From Acidobacteriota bacterium (GTDB taxonomy: Bacteria > Acidobacteriota > Aminicenantia > Aminicenantales > Saccharicenantaceae), in NCBI GenBank assembly GCA_039683095.1, contig JBDKSB010000003.1, positions 62,001-126,000 on the forward strand: a stretch of DNA of 64,000 bases. Direction: 5' to 3'. Positions 52,117 to 61,334 of the stretch are shown piece by piece. How positions within the stretch are numbered: the first letter of the stretch is position 1; each line of letters starts with the position of its first letter. The notes below the pieces were generated by a model. It was not told the origin of the DNA. It did not search any database and worked only from the letters and a program-made list of their open reading frames with translations. The translations under genes were made by a program, and so were the position numbers.

Positions 52117-52138
52117 CGGCCCGCTAGCGAACGGGCCG
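52117..52138 (+). promoter_or_regulatory. Hairpin in the 5' leader of the 52156 gene
   Basis: Perfect 7-bp stem CGGCCCG/CGGGCCG (52117-52123 with 52132-52138) with an eight-base loop, ending a few bases before AAGGAG. There is no T-run, so it is not a terminator; it could affect translation or mRNA stability. Confidence 0.4.
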
Positions 52139-52155
52139 GCAAGGAGCTCGCAAGG

Positions 52156-54507
52156 ATGAACCTGGCAAAGAAGCCGATCTTGGCCCTCGTCCTGGGCCTT
52201 TCCCTGGCCGCCGGGGCGCAGGCCCGGCAGGCCTTCAGGACCGATCGTTTCGAAATGGAGATCAACGCCCGCGGGGAGATCGTCAGGCTGGCCGACCTGA
52301 AAACCCGGCGGAATTACGCCCCGGAAGGCCGTCCCGGATATCTCGTCCGGGTCAAGGACGCCGGCGGCGCCGAGCTCGTCCCGGCCGCGGTCCGGGCCGA
52401 TAAGGACAGGATGACCTTCATGTTCGGGGGCGGGATCGAGCTTGTCGTCCGGGCCGCCGCTAAACCCGATTACCTGCGGTTCGAGCTGGTCAAGGCCGCG
52501 CCCCAGGGGAAGATCGACGCCGTCCTCTGGGGACCGGTCCTGACGACGATCGGCGAGACGATCGGCGAGGTGGTCGGGGTCGTGAGGGACCGGGATTTCG
52601 CCATCGGCATCCAGGCCCTGAACGCGAAGACGTGCGGCGGCCGGCTGGTCAACGAGGAAGGGACGACGGAGGGCCGGACAACGGCCACGCCGGAGCCCTT
52701 CGGGTCGAGCCTCCAGGCCTTCTGCGTCAACCAGGCCCGGGACCGGGTCATGACCGTCTGGCGTCAATTCCGGAACGTTCCGGTCAAGGCCCTGCCCGGG
52801 TTCAGGCTGGAGGGGACCGCCCTGGCCGTCTTCGGGACGACGCCCGGCGCGGCCCTGCCCCTGATCGGCAGGATCGAGCTGGCCGAGGGCCTGCCGCATC
52901 CGACGATCGACGGCGAATGGATCAAAACCTCGGGGGTAACGGGCCGTCCCTACCTGATCGCCGATTTCGGCGAGAAGAACATCGACGAGATGCTGGAATA
53001 CGCCCGCCGCCTGGGGTTCTATTCGCTCTACCACAGCGGCCCGTTCAGAACCTGGGGCCACTTCGACCTGCTGGAGGAATTGTTCCCCAACGGCCGGGCC
53101 GGCATGAAGCGGTGCGTGGACAAGGCCCGGGCCATGGGCATCCGCATCGGCTCGCACACGCTCACGAACTTCATCACGACGAACGACCCGTTCGTCACGG
53201 CCCCGGCCAACCAGGGGCTGATGGCCGCGGGCGTCGCCGCCCTCCAGAAGGACATCGACCCGGCCGCGACGGAGATCGCCGTCGACCGCGAGGACTGTTT
53301 CAGGCAGGAGTCGACCCTCAACAGCGTCCTCATCGGCGGCGAGATCGTCCGCTACCAGGACGTGACCGGGAGCGGGCCGTACGTCCTGACGAACTGCGTC
53401 CGGGGGGCCTTCGGGACGGCCGCGGCGGCCCATGCCAAGGGCCAGCCGGCCAGGAAGCTCATGGACCACCCCTACAAGACCCTCTTCCCCGATTGGCCCA
53501 TGCAGGAGGAGCTCATCCGCAACCTGGCTGCCTACTTCAACGAGACCGGGGTCTCGCACATGGACTTCGACGGCCACGAAGGGACCTGCTACCTCGGCCG
53601 GGGCGATTACGGCCACGACCACTTCGTCGAGGCTTTCCAGTCGCAGGTCGACCACCTGGTCGTCAACGGCTCGAGCAACGTCGGCCATTTCTACTGGCAC
53701 ATGAACAGCTACATCAATTGGGGCGAGCCCTGGTACGCGAGCTTCCGGGAGAGCCAGTCGGAATACAGGTTCAGGCACCAGCCGTTCCTCGAGCGCAACT
53801 ACCTGCCCAACATGCTCGGCTGGTTCCTCATGACGCCCGACACGCGGCTCGAGGACATCGAATGGATGCTGGCCCGGGCGGCCGGATATCGCGCCGGCTA
53901 CGCCTTCGTCGCCGATCCCGAGTCCTTCGAGAGGAACCCCGATACGGACGCCATCATCGCGGCCATCAGGACCTGGGAGGAAGCCAAGCAGCTGGGCGTC
54001 TTCAGCGAGGAGCAGCGGGCCAGGCTCAAGGACCCGGAGCGGGATTTTCACCTGGAGAGAACGGGGGAGAAGCGCTGGGCCATGCGGAGCTTCGACAAGT
54101 TCGTTTTCGAGCACGCCAGGAAGGTCCTCCAGCCCGGCGAGCCGGCGCAATCGGAGTTGAGCTTCGAGAACGCCTGCGAGGATCAGCCTCTTCATCTCCA
54201 TCTCCTGCTCACGGGAGGGGCGGACGCCCAGGCCCGGGAGGTCGGGATCGAGGTCGACCGGTTCTTCACGGTGACGGTCCCGGCCACGCTGAAAAAGGGA
54301 CAATCCCTGGTCTGGGACGGCTCCGGCCGGATGATCCTCTACGACGACAAGGGGCGTAAGGTCCAGGATCTCCCGGCCGGCCGGAGCCTGCCGCTGCTCG
54401 GGAAGGGCAGGCACACGGTCGCCATCGAGGCCCGTTTCGACGGGAGCGACCCGGTCATCAAGGGGACCGTGAAGCTCAAGGGCGCGGTCGAATCCGTCGA
54501 ACGATGA
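52156..54507 (+). CDS. Exported glycoside-hydrolase-like protein, family not assigned
   Basis: 783 residues with a signal peptide (cleavage after about GAQA). An N-terminal beta domain (about 25-270) precedes a barrel-like part: [65 protein letters not shown] and [24 protein letters not shown]. The Asp in MDFDGHEG and Glu after it look like active-site residues of a glycosidase, but I do not recognise the family. A C-terminal beta domain (about 655-783) ends it. AAGGAG is nine bases before ATG. ATGA-coupled to a GH95 gene, which supports glycan degradation. Confidence 0.68.
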   Translation: MNLAKKPILALVLGLSLAAGAQARQAFRTDRFEMEINARGEIVRLADLKTRRNYAPEGRPGYLVRVKDAGGAELVPAAVRADKDRMTFMFGGGIELVVRAAAKPDYLRFELVKAAPQGKIDAVLWGPVLTTIGETIGEVVGVVRDRDFAIGIQALNAKTCGGRLVNEEGTTEGRTTATPEPFGSSLQAFCVNQARDRVMTVWRQFRNVPVKALPGFRLEGTALAVFGTTPGAALPLIGRIELAEGLPHPTIDGEWIKTSGVTGRPYLIADFGEKNIDEMLEYARRLGFYSLYHSGPFRTWGHFDLLEELFPNGRAGMKRCVDKARAMGIRIGSHTLTNFITTNDPFVTAPANQGLMAAGVAALQKDIDPAATEIAVDREDCFRQESTLNSVLIGGEIVRYQDVTGSGPYVLTNCVRGAFGTAAAAHAKGQPARKLMDHPYKTLFPDWPMQEELIRNLAAYFNETGVSHMDFDGHEGTCYLGRGDYGHDHFVEAFQSQVDHLVVNGSSNVGHFYWHMNSYINWGEPWYASFRESQSEYRFRHQPFLERNYLPNMLGWFLMTPDTRLEDIEWMLARAAGYRAGYAFVADPESFERNPDTDAIIAAIRTWEEAKQLGVFSEEQRARLKDPERDFHLERTGEKRWAMRSFDKFVFEHARKVLQPGEPAQSELSFENACEDQPLHLHLLLTGGADAQAREVGIEVDRFFTVTVPATLKKGQSLVWDGSGRMILYDDKGRKVQDLPAGRSLPLLGKGRHTVAIEARFDGSDPVIKGTVKLKGAVESVER

Positions 54508-56969
54508 AGCTCATGAACGGACGGCGGGAGGCTGGATTGAAAACCTGGCGCGCAGGCGTCCTGATCCTGATCGGGCTCGGATTCGGCTGCTGGGGCCGGG
54601 CGCCCGGCCGCGCCCCCGTGAAGCTCTGGTACGACCGGCCGGCCGACGCCTCTGTGCCGGACGTCAAGGACGGCTGGCGGAACGATCCGGAATGGCTCAA
54701 AGCCCTGCCCGTGGGCAACGGCTCCCTGGGGGCCATGGTCTTCGGCGACGTGAACCGGGAGCGTCTGCAGCTTAACGAGAAGGGCGTCTGGTCGGGCGGC
54801 CCGGATGACAACGACAATCCCGGGGCCGCGGCCTCCCTCGGCGAGATCCGGCGGCTGCTCTTCGCCGGGAAGTACAGGGAGGCGACGGACCTGACCCTCA
54901 GGACGCAGGTTTGCAGGGGCGCCGGTTCCGGATACGGCAACGGCGCCGAGGTGCCGTTCGGCTGTTTCCAGACACTGGGCGACCTGGGGCTCGATTTCGG
55001 GAAGACGTCGGCCTTTGAAGATTACCGCCGCGAGCTCGATCTCGAGCGCGGGATCGTCAGCGTATCCTACCTCCAGGACGGGGTCCGCTATCGGCGCGAG
55101 GTCTTCTCGAGCTTCCCCGACCGGGCCCTGGTGGTGCGCCTCGCGGCCGACAAGAAGGGCGCCCTGAGCTTCAAGGCGGCCCTGACGCGTCCGGAGCGCT
55201 GCGAGACGCGGACGGAAAAAGGCCACCTGCTGATGACCGGCGTCCTGACCGACGGCAAGGGCGGCAAAGGGGTCCGTTACGCCGCCCGGCTGAAGGCCGT
55301 CGCCAGGGGCGGGCGCGTGACCTGTTCACAGGGCGCCCTGGAGGTCAGCCGGGCCGACGACGTCGTCCTGATCCTGACCGCCTCGACCAGCCACAAGCTC
55401 GAATACCCCCGTTATCGCGGGGCCGACCCCCTGGCCGCGACGGCGGCCGAGCTCGAGAGCGCCGCCTCCCGGCCCTACGCGTCCCTGCTCCGGCGGCACG
55501 TCGAGGATCACGCCCGGCTCTTCGGCCGGGTCCGCCTGGCCCTGTCCGGCGGCGCCCCGGATGCGGTCCCGACGGACCGGCGGCTGCGGGGACAAGAGGA
55601 CCGCCCGGACGACCTGCGCCTGCAGGAGATCTATTTCCAGTTCGGGCGCTATCTCCTGATCGCCTCCTCCCGCGAGGGGTCGCTTCCGGCGAATCTGCAG
55701 GGGCTTTGGGCCAACAAGATCCAGACGCCCTGGAACTGCGATTATCACACGGACATCAACGTTCAGATGAACTATTGGCCGGCCGACCCGACGAACCTGG
55801 CCGAGTGCAGCGGACCGCTCACAGGGCTCATCGGCTCCCTGGTCAAGCCGGGCGAGCGGACGGCCGCCGTCCAATACGGGGCCGCCGGCTGGTGCGTCCA
55901 TCCGATCACCAACGTCTGGGGCTTCACCGCGCCGGGAGAGCACCCGAGCTGGGGATTGCATGTCGGGGCCGGCGGCTGGCTCTGCCACGACCTCTGGGAC
56001 CATTATCAGTTCACGCTGGACCGGCAGTACCTGGAGGCGGTCTATCCGATCATGCTGGGCTCGGCCCGGTTCTACCTCGATTGGCTGGTCGCGGACCCGG
56101 CCACCGGCGAGCTGGTTTCCGGGCCGGCGACCTCTCCCGAGAACTCGTTCGTCGCGCCGGACGGCTCGACGGCCCAGATGAGCATGGGGCCGTCGCATGA
56201 CCAGGAGGTCATCCGCGATCTCTTCACCAGCGTTCTCGCGGCCGCGGCCGTCCTCGGGGACAGGGACCTTCTTCTGCCGAGGATCGAGGCCGCCCTCGGC
56301 AAGCTGGCCCGGCCGCGGATCGGATCGGACGGCCGGCTGATGGAATGGCGGGAGGAGTTCAAGGAGGTCGAGCCCACGCACCGCCATGTCTCTCACCTCT
56401 TCATGCTCCACCCCGGGAGCGAGATCGATCCGGAGAGAACGCCCGGGCTGGCCGCCGCCGCGCGAAAGAGCCTGGAGGCGAGGACGGACACCGGCACGGG
56501 CTGGTCGCTGGCCTGGAAGATCAATTTCTGGGCCCGTCTCGGGGACGGCGACCGGGCCTACCGGCTGCTCCGGAACCTCCTCCGGCCGATCGACCAGACG
56601 GGAGTCAACATGTCGAACGCCGGCGGGACCTATCCCAACCTCTTCTGCGCCCACCCGCCCTTCCAGATAGACGGGAATTTCGGGGCCACGGCCGGCATCG
56701 CCGAGATGCTCCTCCAGAGCCATCTCAAGGAGGGCGGCCGGTACGTCCTGAAGCTCCTGCCGGCCTTGCCCGGAGCCTGGCCGAACGGCGAGGTGACGGG
56801 CCTGAGGGCCCGCGGCGGCTTCGAGGTCGACATGACCTGGAAGGCGGGGAGGCTCGTGAGAGCCGAGATCCGGTCCGGCAAGGGCAGCCCGGCGATCGTC
56901 CGCTATGGGACGGCGGCCCGGGCCGTCGATCTCGAGCCCGGCCGGAAGCTCGTTTGGGCCGGTCGATAA
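54504..56969 (+). CDS. GH95 alpha-L-fucosidase/galactosidase family protein (second copy)
   Basis: 821 residues with a basic N-terminus and an export segment. Family blocks match the first copy: [79 protein letters not shown] and [17 protein letters not shown]. It differs from the 35876 copy throughout, so it is an old paralogue rather than a recent duplicate. Coupled by ATGA to the preceding glycosidase-like gene. The 75 bases after it hold only GC-rich short repeats. Confidence 0.92.
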   Translation: MKLMNGRREAGLKTWRAGVLILIGLGFGCWGRAPGRAPVKLWYDRPADASVPDVKDGWRNDPEWLKALPVGNGSLGAMVFGDVNRERLQLNEKGVWSGGPDDNDNPGAAASLGEIRRLLFAGKYREATDLTLRTQVCRGAGSGYGNGAEVPFGCFQTLGDLGLDFGKTSAFEDYRRELDLERGIVSVSYLQDGVRYRREVFSSFPDRALVVRLAADKKGALSFKAALTRPERCETRTEKGHLLMTGVLTDGKGGKGVRYAARLKAVARGGRVTCSQGALEVSRADDVVLILTASTSHKLEYPRYRGADPLAATAAELESAASRPYASLLRRHVEDHARLFGRVRLALSGGAPDAVPTDRRLRGQEDRPDDLRLQEIYFQFGRYLLIASSREGSLPANLQGLWANKIQTPWNCDYHTDINVQMNYWPADPTNLAECSGPLTGLIGSLVKPGERTAAVQYGAAGWCVHPITNVWGFTAPGEHPSWGLHVGAGGWLCHDLWDHYQFTLDRQYLEAVYPIMLGSARFYLDWLVADPATGELVSGPATSPENSFVAPDGSTAQMSMGPSHDQEVIRDLFTSVLAAAAVLGDRDLLLPRIEAALGKLARPRIGSDGRLMEWREEFKEVEPTHRHVSHLFMLHPGSEIDPERTPGLAAAARKSLEARTDTGTGWSLAWKINFWARLGDGDRAYRLLRNLLRPIDQTGVNMSNAGGTYPNLFCAHPPFQIDGNFGATAGIAEMLLQSHLKEGGRYVLKLLPALPGAWPNGEVTGLRARGGFEVDMTWKAGRLVRAEIRSGKGSPAIVRYGTAARAVDLEPGRKLVWAGR

Positions 56970-57044
56970 GAGCCCGGCCGGAAGCGCCGGTCGGGGGGAG
57001 CCGCCGGAGCCGCATGGCCGGAGCGGGGCTTTGCCGGCGTCCGC

Positions 57045-58094
57045 TCAGAGGATAAGCATGCAGTCGCCGTAGGAGAAGAAGCGGTAGCGCTCCCTGACCG
57101 CCTGGCGATAGGCTCGCATGACCAGCTCGTAGCCGGCGAAGGCCGAGACGAGCATCAGCAGGGTCGACTGGGGCAGGTGGAAGTTCGTCAGCAGCCGGTC
57201 GACCACATGGAACTCGAACCCGGGGGTGATGAAAAGCGCCGTCGAGCGGCGGCCCGGGCGGACCGCGCCGTCCTGCCAGGCGCTTTCGAGCGTCCGGACG
57301 ACCGTCGTGCCGACGGCCGTGACCGGCCGGCCCTCCGGCCTGGCGGCATTGATCGCCCTGGCCACGGCGGGAGCGACGGCGTAGCTTTCCTCGAGCATCC
57401 TGTGGCCGGCGACGAGCTCGGCCCGGACCGGCTGGAACGTGGCCGGGCCGACGTCAAGGGTGACGCGCCGGACCTCTACGCCCCGGTCCCCGAGGGCCTT
57501 CAATATGCCCTTCGTGAAGTGAAGTCCCGCGGTCGGGGCGGCGATGGCCCCTTCCCGCCTCGCGAAGACAGTCTGGTAGCGGTCGATGTCCTCCGCTCTC
57601 GCGGCCTCGTCCTGCCTGGCCCGCTTGATGTACGGCGGCAGGGGGGCATAGCCGGCCTCGCGGAGCAGGGCCCGGACGTCGGCCCGGCCGAAGTCGAGGA
57701 GCCGCCGCCCTTCCTCCCCCCGCCCCGCCACCCGGGCCGCTGCTCCCCCGGGGAAGCGGACGGCGCTCCCGTCGCGGACCCTTTTCGCCGGCCGGCACAG
57801 GACCTCCCAGGTCCCCGGACCGGCCTCGCGGATGAACAGGAACTCGATCTTCGCCTCGCCGCTCGCGCCCCAGAGACGGGCCGGCAGGACCCTGGTGTCG
57901 TTCAGAACGAGCAGGTCGCCAGCGTCCAGGCATCCGGCGAACTCGCGGAACCGGCCGTGCCGGATGGCGCCGGCGCGCCGGTCCACGATCATCATCCGCG
58001 AATCGTCGCGATGGGGGAGGGGGTGCTGGGCGATGAGCTCCGGCGGCAGATCGTAGTCGTAATCCGAGACGCGAAGGGGATTGCCGGAGGTCAT
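57045..58094 (-). CDS. queA: S-adenosylmethionine:tRNA ribosyltransferase-isomerase
   Basis: 349 residues. Transfers and isomerises the ribose of AdoMet onto preQ1-tRNA to give epoxyqueuosine. Family blocks: YDYDLPPELIAQHPLPHRDDSRMM, LLVLNDTRVLPARLWG, PPYIKR, APTAGLHFTKGIL, LDVGPATFQPVR and FITPGFEFHVVDRLLTNFHLPQSTLLMLVSAFAG. It starts 17 bases after the ruvB stop, the usual ruvB-queA pairing. Confidence 0.96.
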   Translation of the reverse strand: MTSGNPLRVSDYDYDLPPELIAQHPLPHRDDSRMMIVDRRAGAIRHGRFREFAGCLDAGDLLVLNDTRVLPARLWGASGEAKIEFLFIREAGPGTWEVLCRPAKRVRDGSAVRFPGGAAARVAGRGEEGRRLLDFGRADVRALLREAGYAPLPPYIKRARQDEAARAEDIDRYQTVFARREGAIAAPTAGLHFTKGILKALGDRGVEVRRVTLDVGPATFQPVRAELVAGHRMLEESYAVAPAVARAINAARPEGRPVTAVGTTVVRTLESAWQDGAVRPGRRSTALFITPGFEFHVVDRLLTNFHLPQSTLLMLVSAFAGYELVMRAYRQAVRERYRFFSYGDCMLIL

Positions 58095-58111
58095 GGCCGC
58101 TCGGTTTGGGA

Positions 58112-59161
58112 TCAGTCCCTGAAAAGCTTCTTCTGGCCGGACGGCCGGGCCTTGCCGCGCGAGCCGGGCTCGCGGTATTCGTAGCCCAGGTGGGCATAGG
58201 CCTTCGGGGTGATGACCCGGCCGCGGATGGTCCGGTCGAGGAAGCCGATCCGCATCAGGAAGGGCTCGTAGATGCTCTCGATCGTGTCCTTCTCTTCGTC
58301 GATGGCCGCGGCGATGGTGCCGATGCCGACAGGCCCGCCGCCGAAGTTCTCGATGATGGTCGAGAGGATCTTGCGGTCGACGTCGTCGAGCCCCAGGGCG
58401 TCGACCTCCATCATGTCCAGGGCCCGCTGGGCCTCCCTGGCCGTGATGACGCCGTCGCCCTTGACGTCGACGTAGTCGCGGACGCGGCGCAAGAGGCGGT
58501 TGGCGACGCGCGGCGTGCCCCGCGAGCGCAGGGCGATCTCGCCGGCCCCGGCGTCGTCGACCTTGACCTTGAGGATCCTGGCCGAGCGCTGGATGACCTT
58601 CTTGAGGTCCTCGTCCTGGTAGTAATCGAGGCGGTGGATGATGCCGAACCGGCCGCGCAGCGGGGCCGTGATCCGGCCGGCCCGGGTCGTCGCGCCGATG
58701 AGGGTGAACTTCCTGATCTTGAGCTTGTGACTGCGCGCCCCCGGCCCCTGGCCGATGACGATATCCAGGCTGAAGTCCTCCATGGCCGAGTAGAGGATCT
58801 CCTCGACCGAGGGCTGCAGCCGGTGGATCTCGTCGATGAACAGGACTTCCTTGGTCTGCATGTTCGTCAGGATGGCCGAGAGGTCGCCGGCCCGCTCTAT
58901 GACCGGGCCGGAGGTCGGCTTGATGCCGACGCCCATCTCCCTGGCGATGAGGTAGGCCAGGCTGGTCTTGCCCAGCCCAGGCGGTCCGTAGAGGAGGACG
59001 TGGTCAAGGTGCTCGTCGCGCTTCTTGGCCGCCTCGATGAAGACCTTGAGGTTGGCCTTGACCTTGTCCTGGCCGACGAACTCGTCGAACGTCTTCGGCC
59101 GGAGGCTGTCCTCGAAGAGGACGTCCTCCTTCGTTCGGATGGGACTGAGGATGGCTGGCAT
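58112..59161 (-). CDS. ruvB: Holliday junction branch migration helicase RuvB
   Basis: 349 residues, AAA+ motor of the RuvAB branch-migration complex. Walker [10 protein letters not shown], Walker [10 protein letters not shown], sensor [18 protein letters not shown] and the winged-helix C-terminus ([17 protein letters not shown]). ATG59161 begins shortly before [17 protein letters not shown] as in other RuvB. Operon with queA. Confidence 0.97.
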   Translation of the reverse strand: MPAILSPIRTKEDVLFEDSLRPKTFDEFVGQDKVKANLKVFIEAAKKRDEHLDHVLLYGPPGLGKTSLAYLIAREMGVGIKPTSGPVIERAGDLSAILTNMQTKEVLFIDEIHRLQPSVEEILYSAMEDFSLDIVIGQGPGARSHKLKIRKFTLIGATTRAGRITAPLRGRFGIIHRLDYYQDEDLKKVIQRSARILKVKVDDAGAGEIALRSRGTPRVANRLLRRVRDYVDVKGDGVITAREAQRALDMMEVDALGLDDVDRKILSTIIENFGGGPVGIGTIAAAIDEEKDTIESIYEPFLMRIGFLDRTIRGRVITPKAYAHLGYEYREPGSRGKARPSGQKKLFRD

Positions 59162-59178
59162 ATTGTCGACTCTCTGCT

Positions 59179-59206
59179 ATTTTACTCAACTCCCGTTTCA
59201 GGGCAA
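59179..59206 (-). promoter_or_regulatory. Promoter of ruvB-queA
   Basis: On the minus strand TTGCCC (59206-59201), 16-bp spacer, TAAAAT (59184-59179), 17 bases before ATG59161. Confidence 0.6.
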
Positions 59207-59286
59207 GCCCGCCGTGAGACGGCGATCCGCCGGTCCGGCGCCGACCCGCAGGCGAGGCCTTTCGCCGGGGAGCCATCCCGCCGCTC

Positions 59287-59316
59287 TTGACAACGACCGG
59301 CTGCCTGGTCAAGAAT
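59287..59316 (+). promoter_or_regulatory. Promoter candidate of the PAS/kinase pair
   Basis: Perfect TTGACA (59287-59292), 18-bp spacer, AAGAAT (59311-59316). It would give a leader of about 145 bases before ATG59469. The 307-base gap 59162-59468 otherwise shows only the opposite ruvB promoter. Confidence 0.5.
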
Positions 59317-59468
59317 GGCTTTCCTCGGAAGCTAGGACCCGAGACGGTTTCCCCGGCCGCCCGGCCGTGAAGGCGCATCGGCCGTCGGTCCGGATCAGAA
59401 TATCCCGGGAGAGATGATCATCGTCCCTTCATATAGTCTGCCGCGCCGGGCGCGGTGAGGAGCCGGCC

Positions 59469-61334
59469 ATGACGAAGAAGTTCCATCCGGAGGAGCGGAT
59501 TCGCGCGGCGGAAGAAGCCGTCCGCCTGTCCGAGAGGAAATGGCGGGCCCTCTACGACAACATGCCGGACGGCTTGGTCAGCATCGGCCGGGACGGTCGC
59601 ATCCTCGGGATGAACAAGGCCTTCCGGGCCCTGACCGGGTACACGGCCGAGGAACTCCGGCGGATGACCTACCTGGATCTGACCCCGAAGAAATGGCACG
59701 AGATGGAGAAGACCATGCTCGAGGGCCAGATCAGGAGCCGGGGGCACTCCTCGACCTACGAAAAAGAATATCGGAAAAAGGACGGGACCATCGTCGCGGT
59801 CGAGCTCCGCACTTTCCTGAGCGGCGACGAGGCCGGGTCCGGGGAGTGCATGTGGGCCGTCGTCCGCGACGTCTCCGCGCGGCGGCGAAACGAGCAGGCC
59901 CTCGTCCGCTCGGAAGAGAAGTTCGCCAGGATCTTCGCCGGGAGCCCGATCTCCCTCTGGCTGACCACTGTCCGGGACATGAAGCTTCTCGATGTCAACG
60001 CGAGCTTTGTCCGGGACACGGGGTTCTCGAGGGAGGAAGCCCTCGGACGCACGTCGCTCGAACTGGGGCTTTTCCCCGACGCCGCGGGCCGCGAGCGCTT
60101 CATCGCCGGCATGGAGGCTTCGGGACAGGTCCGGGACATGCATCTGACGATTCGCGCGAAGTCCGGCGAGACGCGCGACATGCTTTTTTCCGGGACCGCG
60201 GCGACGATCGGAGGGAAGCCCTGCTATCTCGTCTCGGCCGTGGACATCACCGAGCGCAGGCGCGCGGAGGCCGCCCTCCAGCAAAGCGAGGCCTTCATCA
60301 AGGCGGTCCTCGACAGGCTTCCGGTCGGCGTGGCCGTTGGCTCGATGGGCCCGCCGACGACATTCATATATATGAACGACAATTTTCCCGGCTTCTGCCG
60401 GACGACGCGGGAGAAGCTCGCCGCCCCGGACGGCTTCTGGGACGCCGTCTACGAGGACCCGGCTTTCCGGGAGCGGGCGAGGAAGCGCGTGTTGGAAGAA
60501 GGCGCGGCCGGGGACCCGGAGCGGACGCTGTGGACGAACGTCCCCATCACCCGCGCCGGGGAGGAGACGACGTTCGTCACCATGCGGAACGTCCCCGTTC
60601 CCGGAAGATCGGTGACGATCTCGCTGGTCTTCGACGTCACCGAGCGCATCCGGAACGAGGAGAGCCTCAAGAAGCGCCTGCGCTACGAGGAGACGCTGTC
60701 GTTCATCTCCTCGCTGGCCGCGGCCGCGGCGGACATGGACAGCTTCCTGAACGACGTCCTGCGGAAGCTGGGAACGGCCCTGGATGTCAGCCGGGTCTAC
60801 ATCTTTGAATACCGCCCGGAGACGGACAAGGGCGACAACACCTACGAATGGACGGCCCCCGGCATATCGTCCCAGATGGCCGATTTCCAGAGGGTCCCGG
60901 CGGCGGGGGTGACCTGGTTGATGGAGCGGATGCGGAGCAATACGGCCATCAACTGTCCCGACCTGGGCGAGGTCGCCGACGAGAGAACGAGGGATCTCAT
61001 GGCCTGCGGAGGGGCCGTCTCGGTCCTCATCGTGCCGCTTTTGGTCGGCGGCGACTTCTTCGGCTTCATCGGCTTCGACGAATGCCGCCGCCGCCGGGAT
61101 TGGCCGCAGGAGGACGTGGACCTCCTTTCTTCGATATCGAGGATCATCGCCGCCGCGATCGAGCGCCGGCGGGCCGAAGCGCGCCTGGCCGAGCAGCTCG
61201 ACGAATTGCGCCGCTGGCAGACCGTCACGCTGGGCCGGGAGAGGCGCGTCCTCGACCTCAAGCGCGAGGTCAACGAGCTCCTCGTCCGCTCGGGGCTGCC
61301 GCCGCGCTATGCCAGCGCGGAGGAGGAGAAATGA
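59469..61334 (+). CDS. Soluble triple-PAS/GAF sensory protein without kinase domain
   Basis: 621 residues, no membrane helix. Three PAS domains (about 20-145, 145-270, 275-395: WRALYDNMPDGLVSIGRDGRILGMNKAF; FARIFAGSPISLWLTT; FIKAVLDRLPVGVAVG), then a GAF domain (about 405-570, LGTALDVSRVYIFEYRP...VPLLVGGDFFGFIGFDECRRRRDW) and a C-terminal coiled coil with RWQTVTLGRERRVLDLKREVNELL. There is no His or ATPase domain; the kinase is the next gene, ATGA-coupled. Ligand unknown. Confidence 0.85.
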   Translation: MTKKFHPEERIRAAEEAVRLSERKWRALYDNMPDGLVSIGRDGRILGMNKAFRALTGYTAEELRRMTYLDLTPKKWHEMEKTMLEGQIRSRGHSSTYEKEYRKKDGTIVAVELRTFLSGDEAGSGECMWAVVRDVSARRRNEQALVRSEEKFARIFAGSPISLWLTTVRDMKLLDVNASFVRDTGFSREEALGRTSLELGLFPDAAGRERFIAGMEASGQVRDMHLTIRAKSGETRDMLFSGTAATIGGKPCYLVSAVDITERRRAEAALQQSEAFIKAVLDRLPVGVAVGSMGPPTTFIYMNDNFPGFCRTTREKLAAPDGFWDAVYEDPAFRERARKRVLEEGAAGDPERTLWTNVPITRAGEETTFVTMRNVPVPGRSVTISLVFDVTERIRNEESLKKRLRYEETLSFISSLAAAAADMDSFLNDVLRKLGTALDVSRVYIFEYRPETDKGDNTYEWTAPGISSQMADFQRVPAAGVTWLMERMRSNTAINCPDLGEVADERTRDLMACGGAVSVLIVPLLVGGDFFGFIGFDECRRRRDWPQEDVDLLSSISRIIAAAIERRRAEARLAEQLDELRRWQTVTLGRERRVLDLKREVNELLVRSGLPPRYASAEEEK

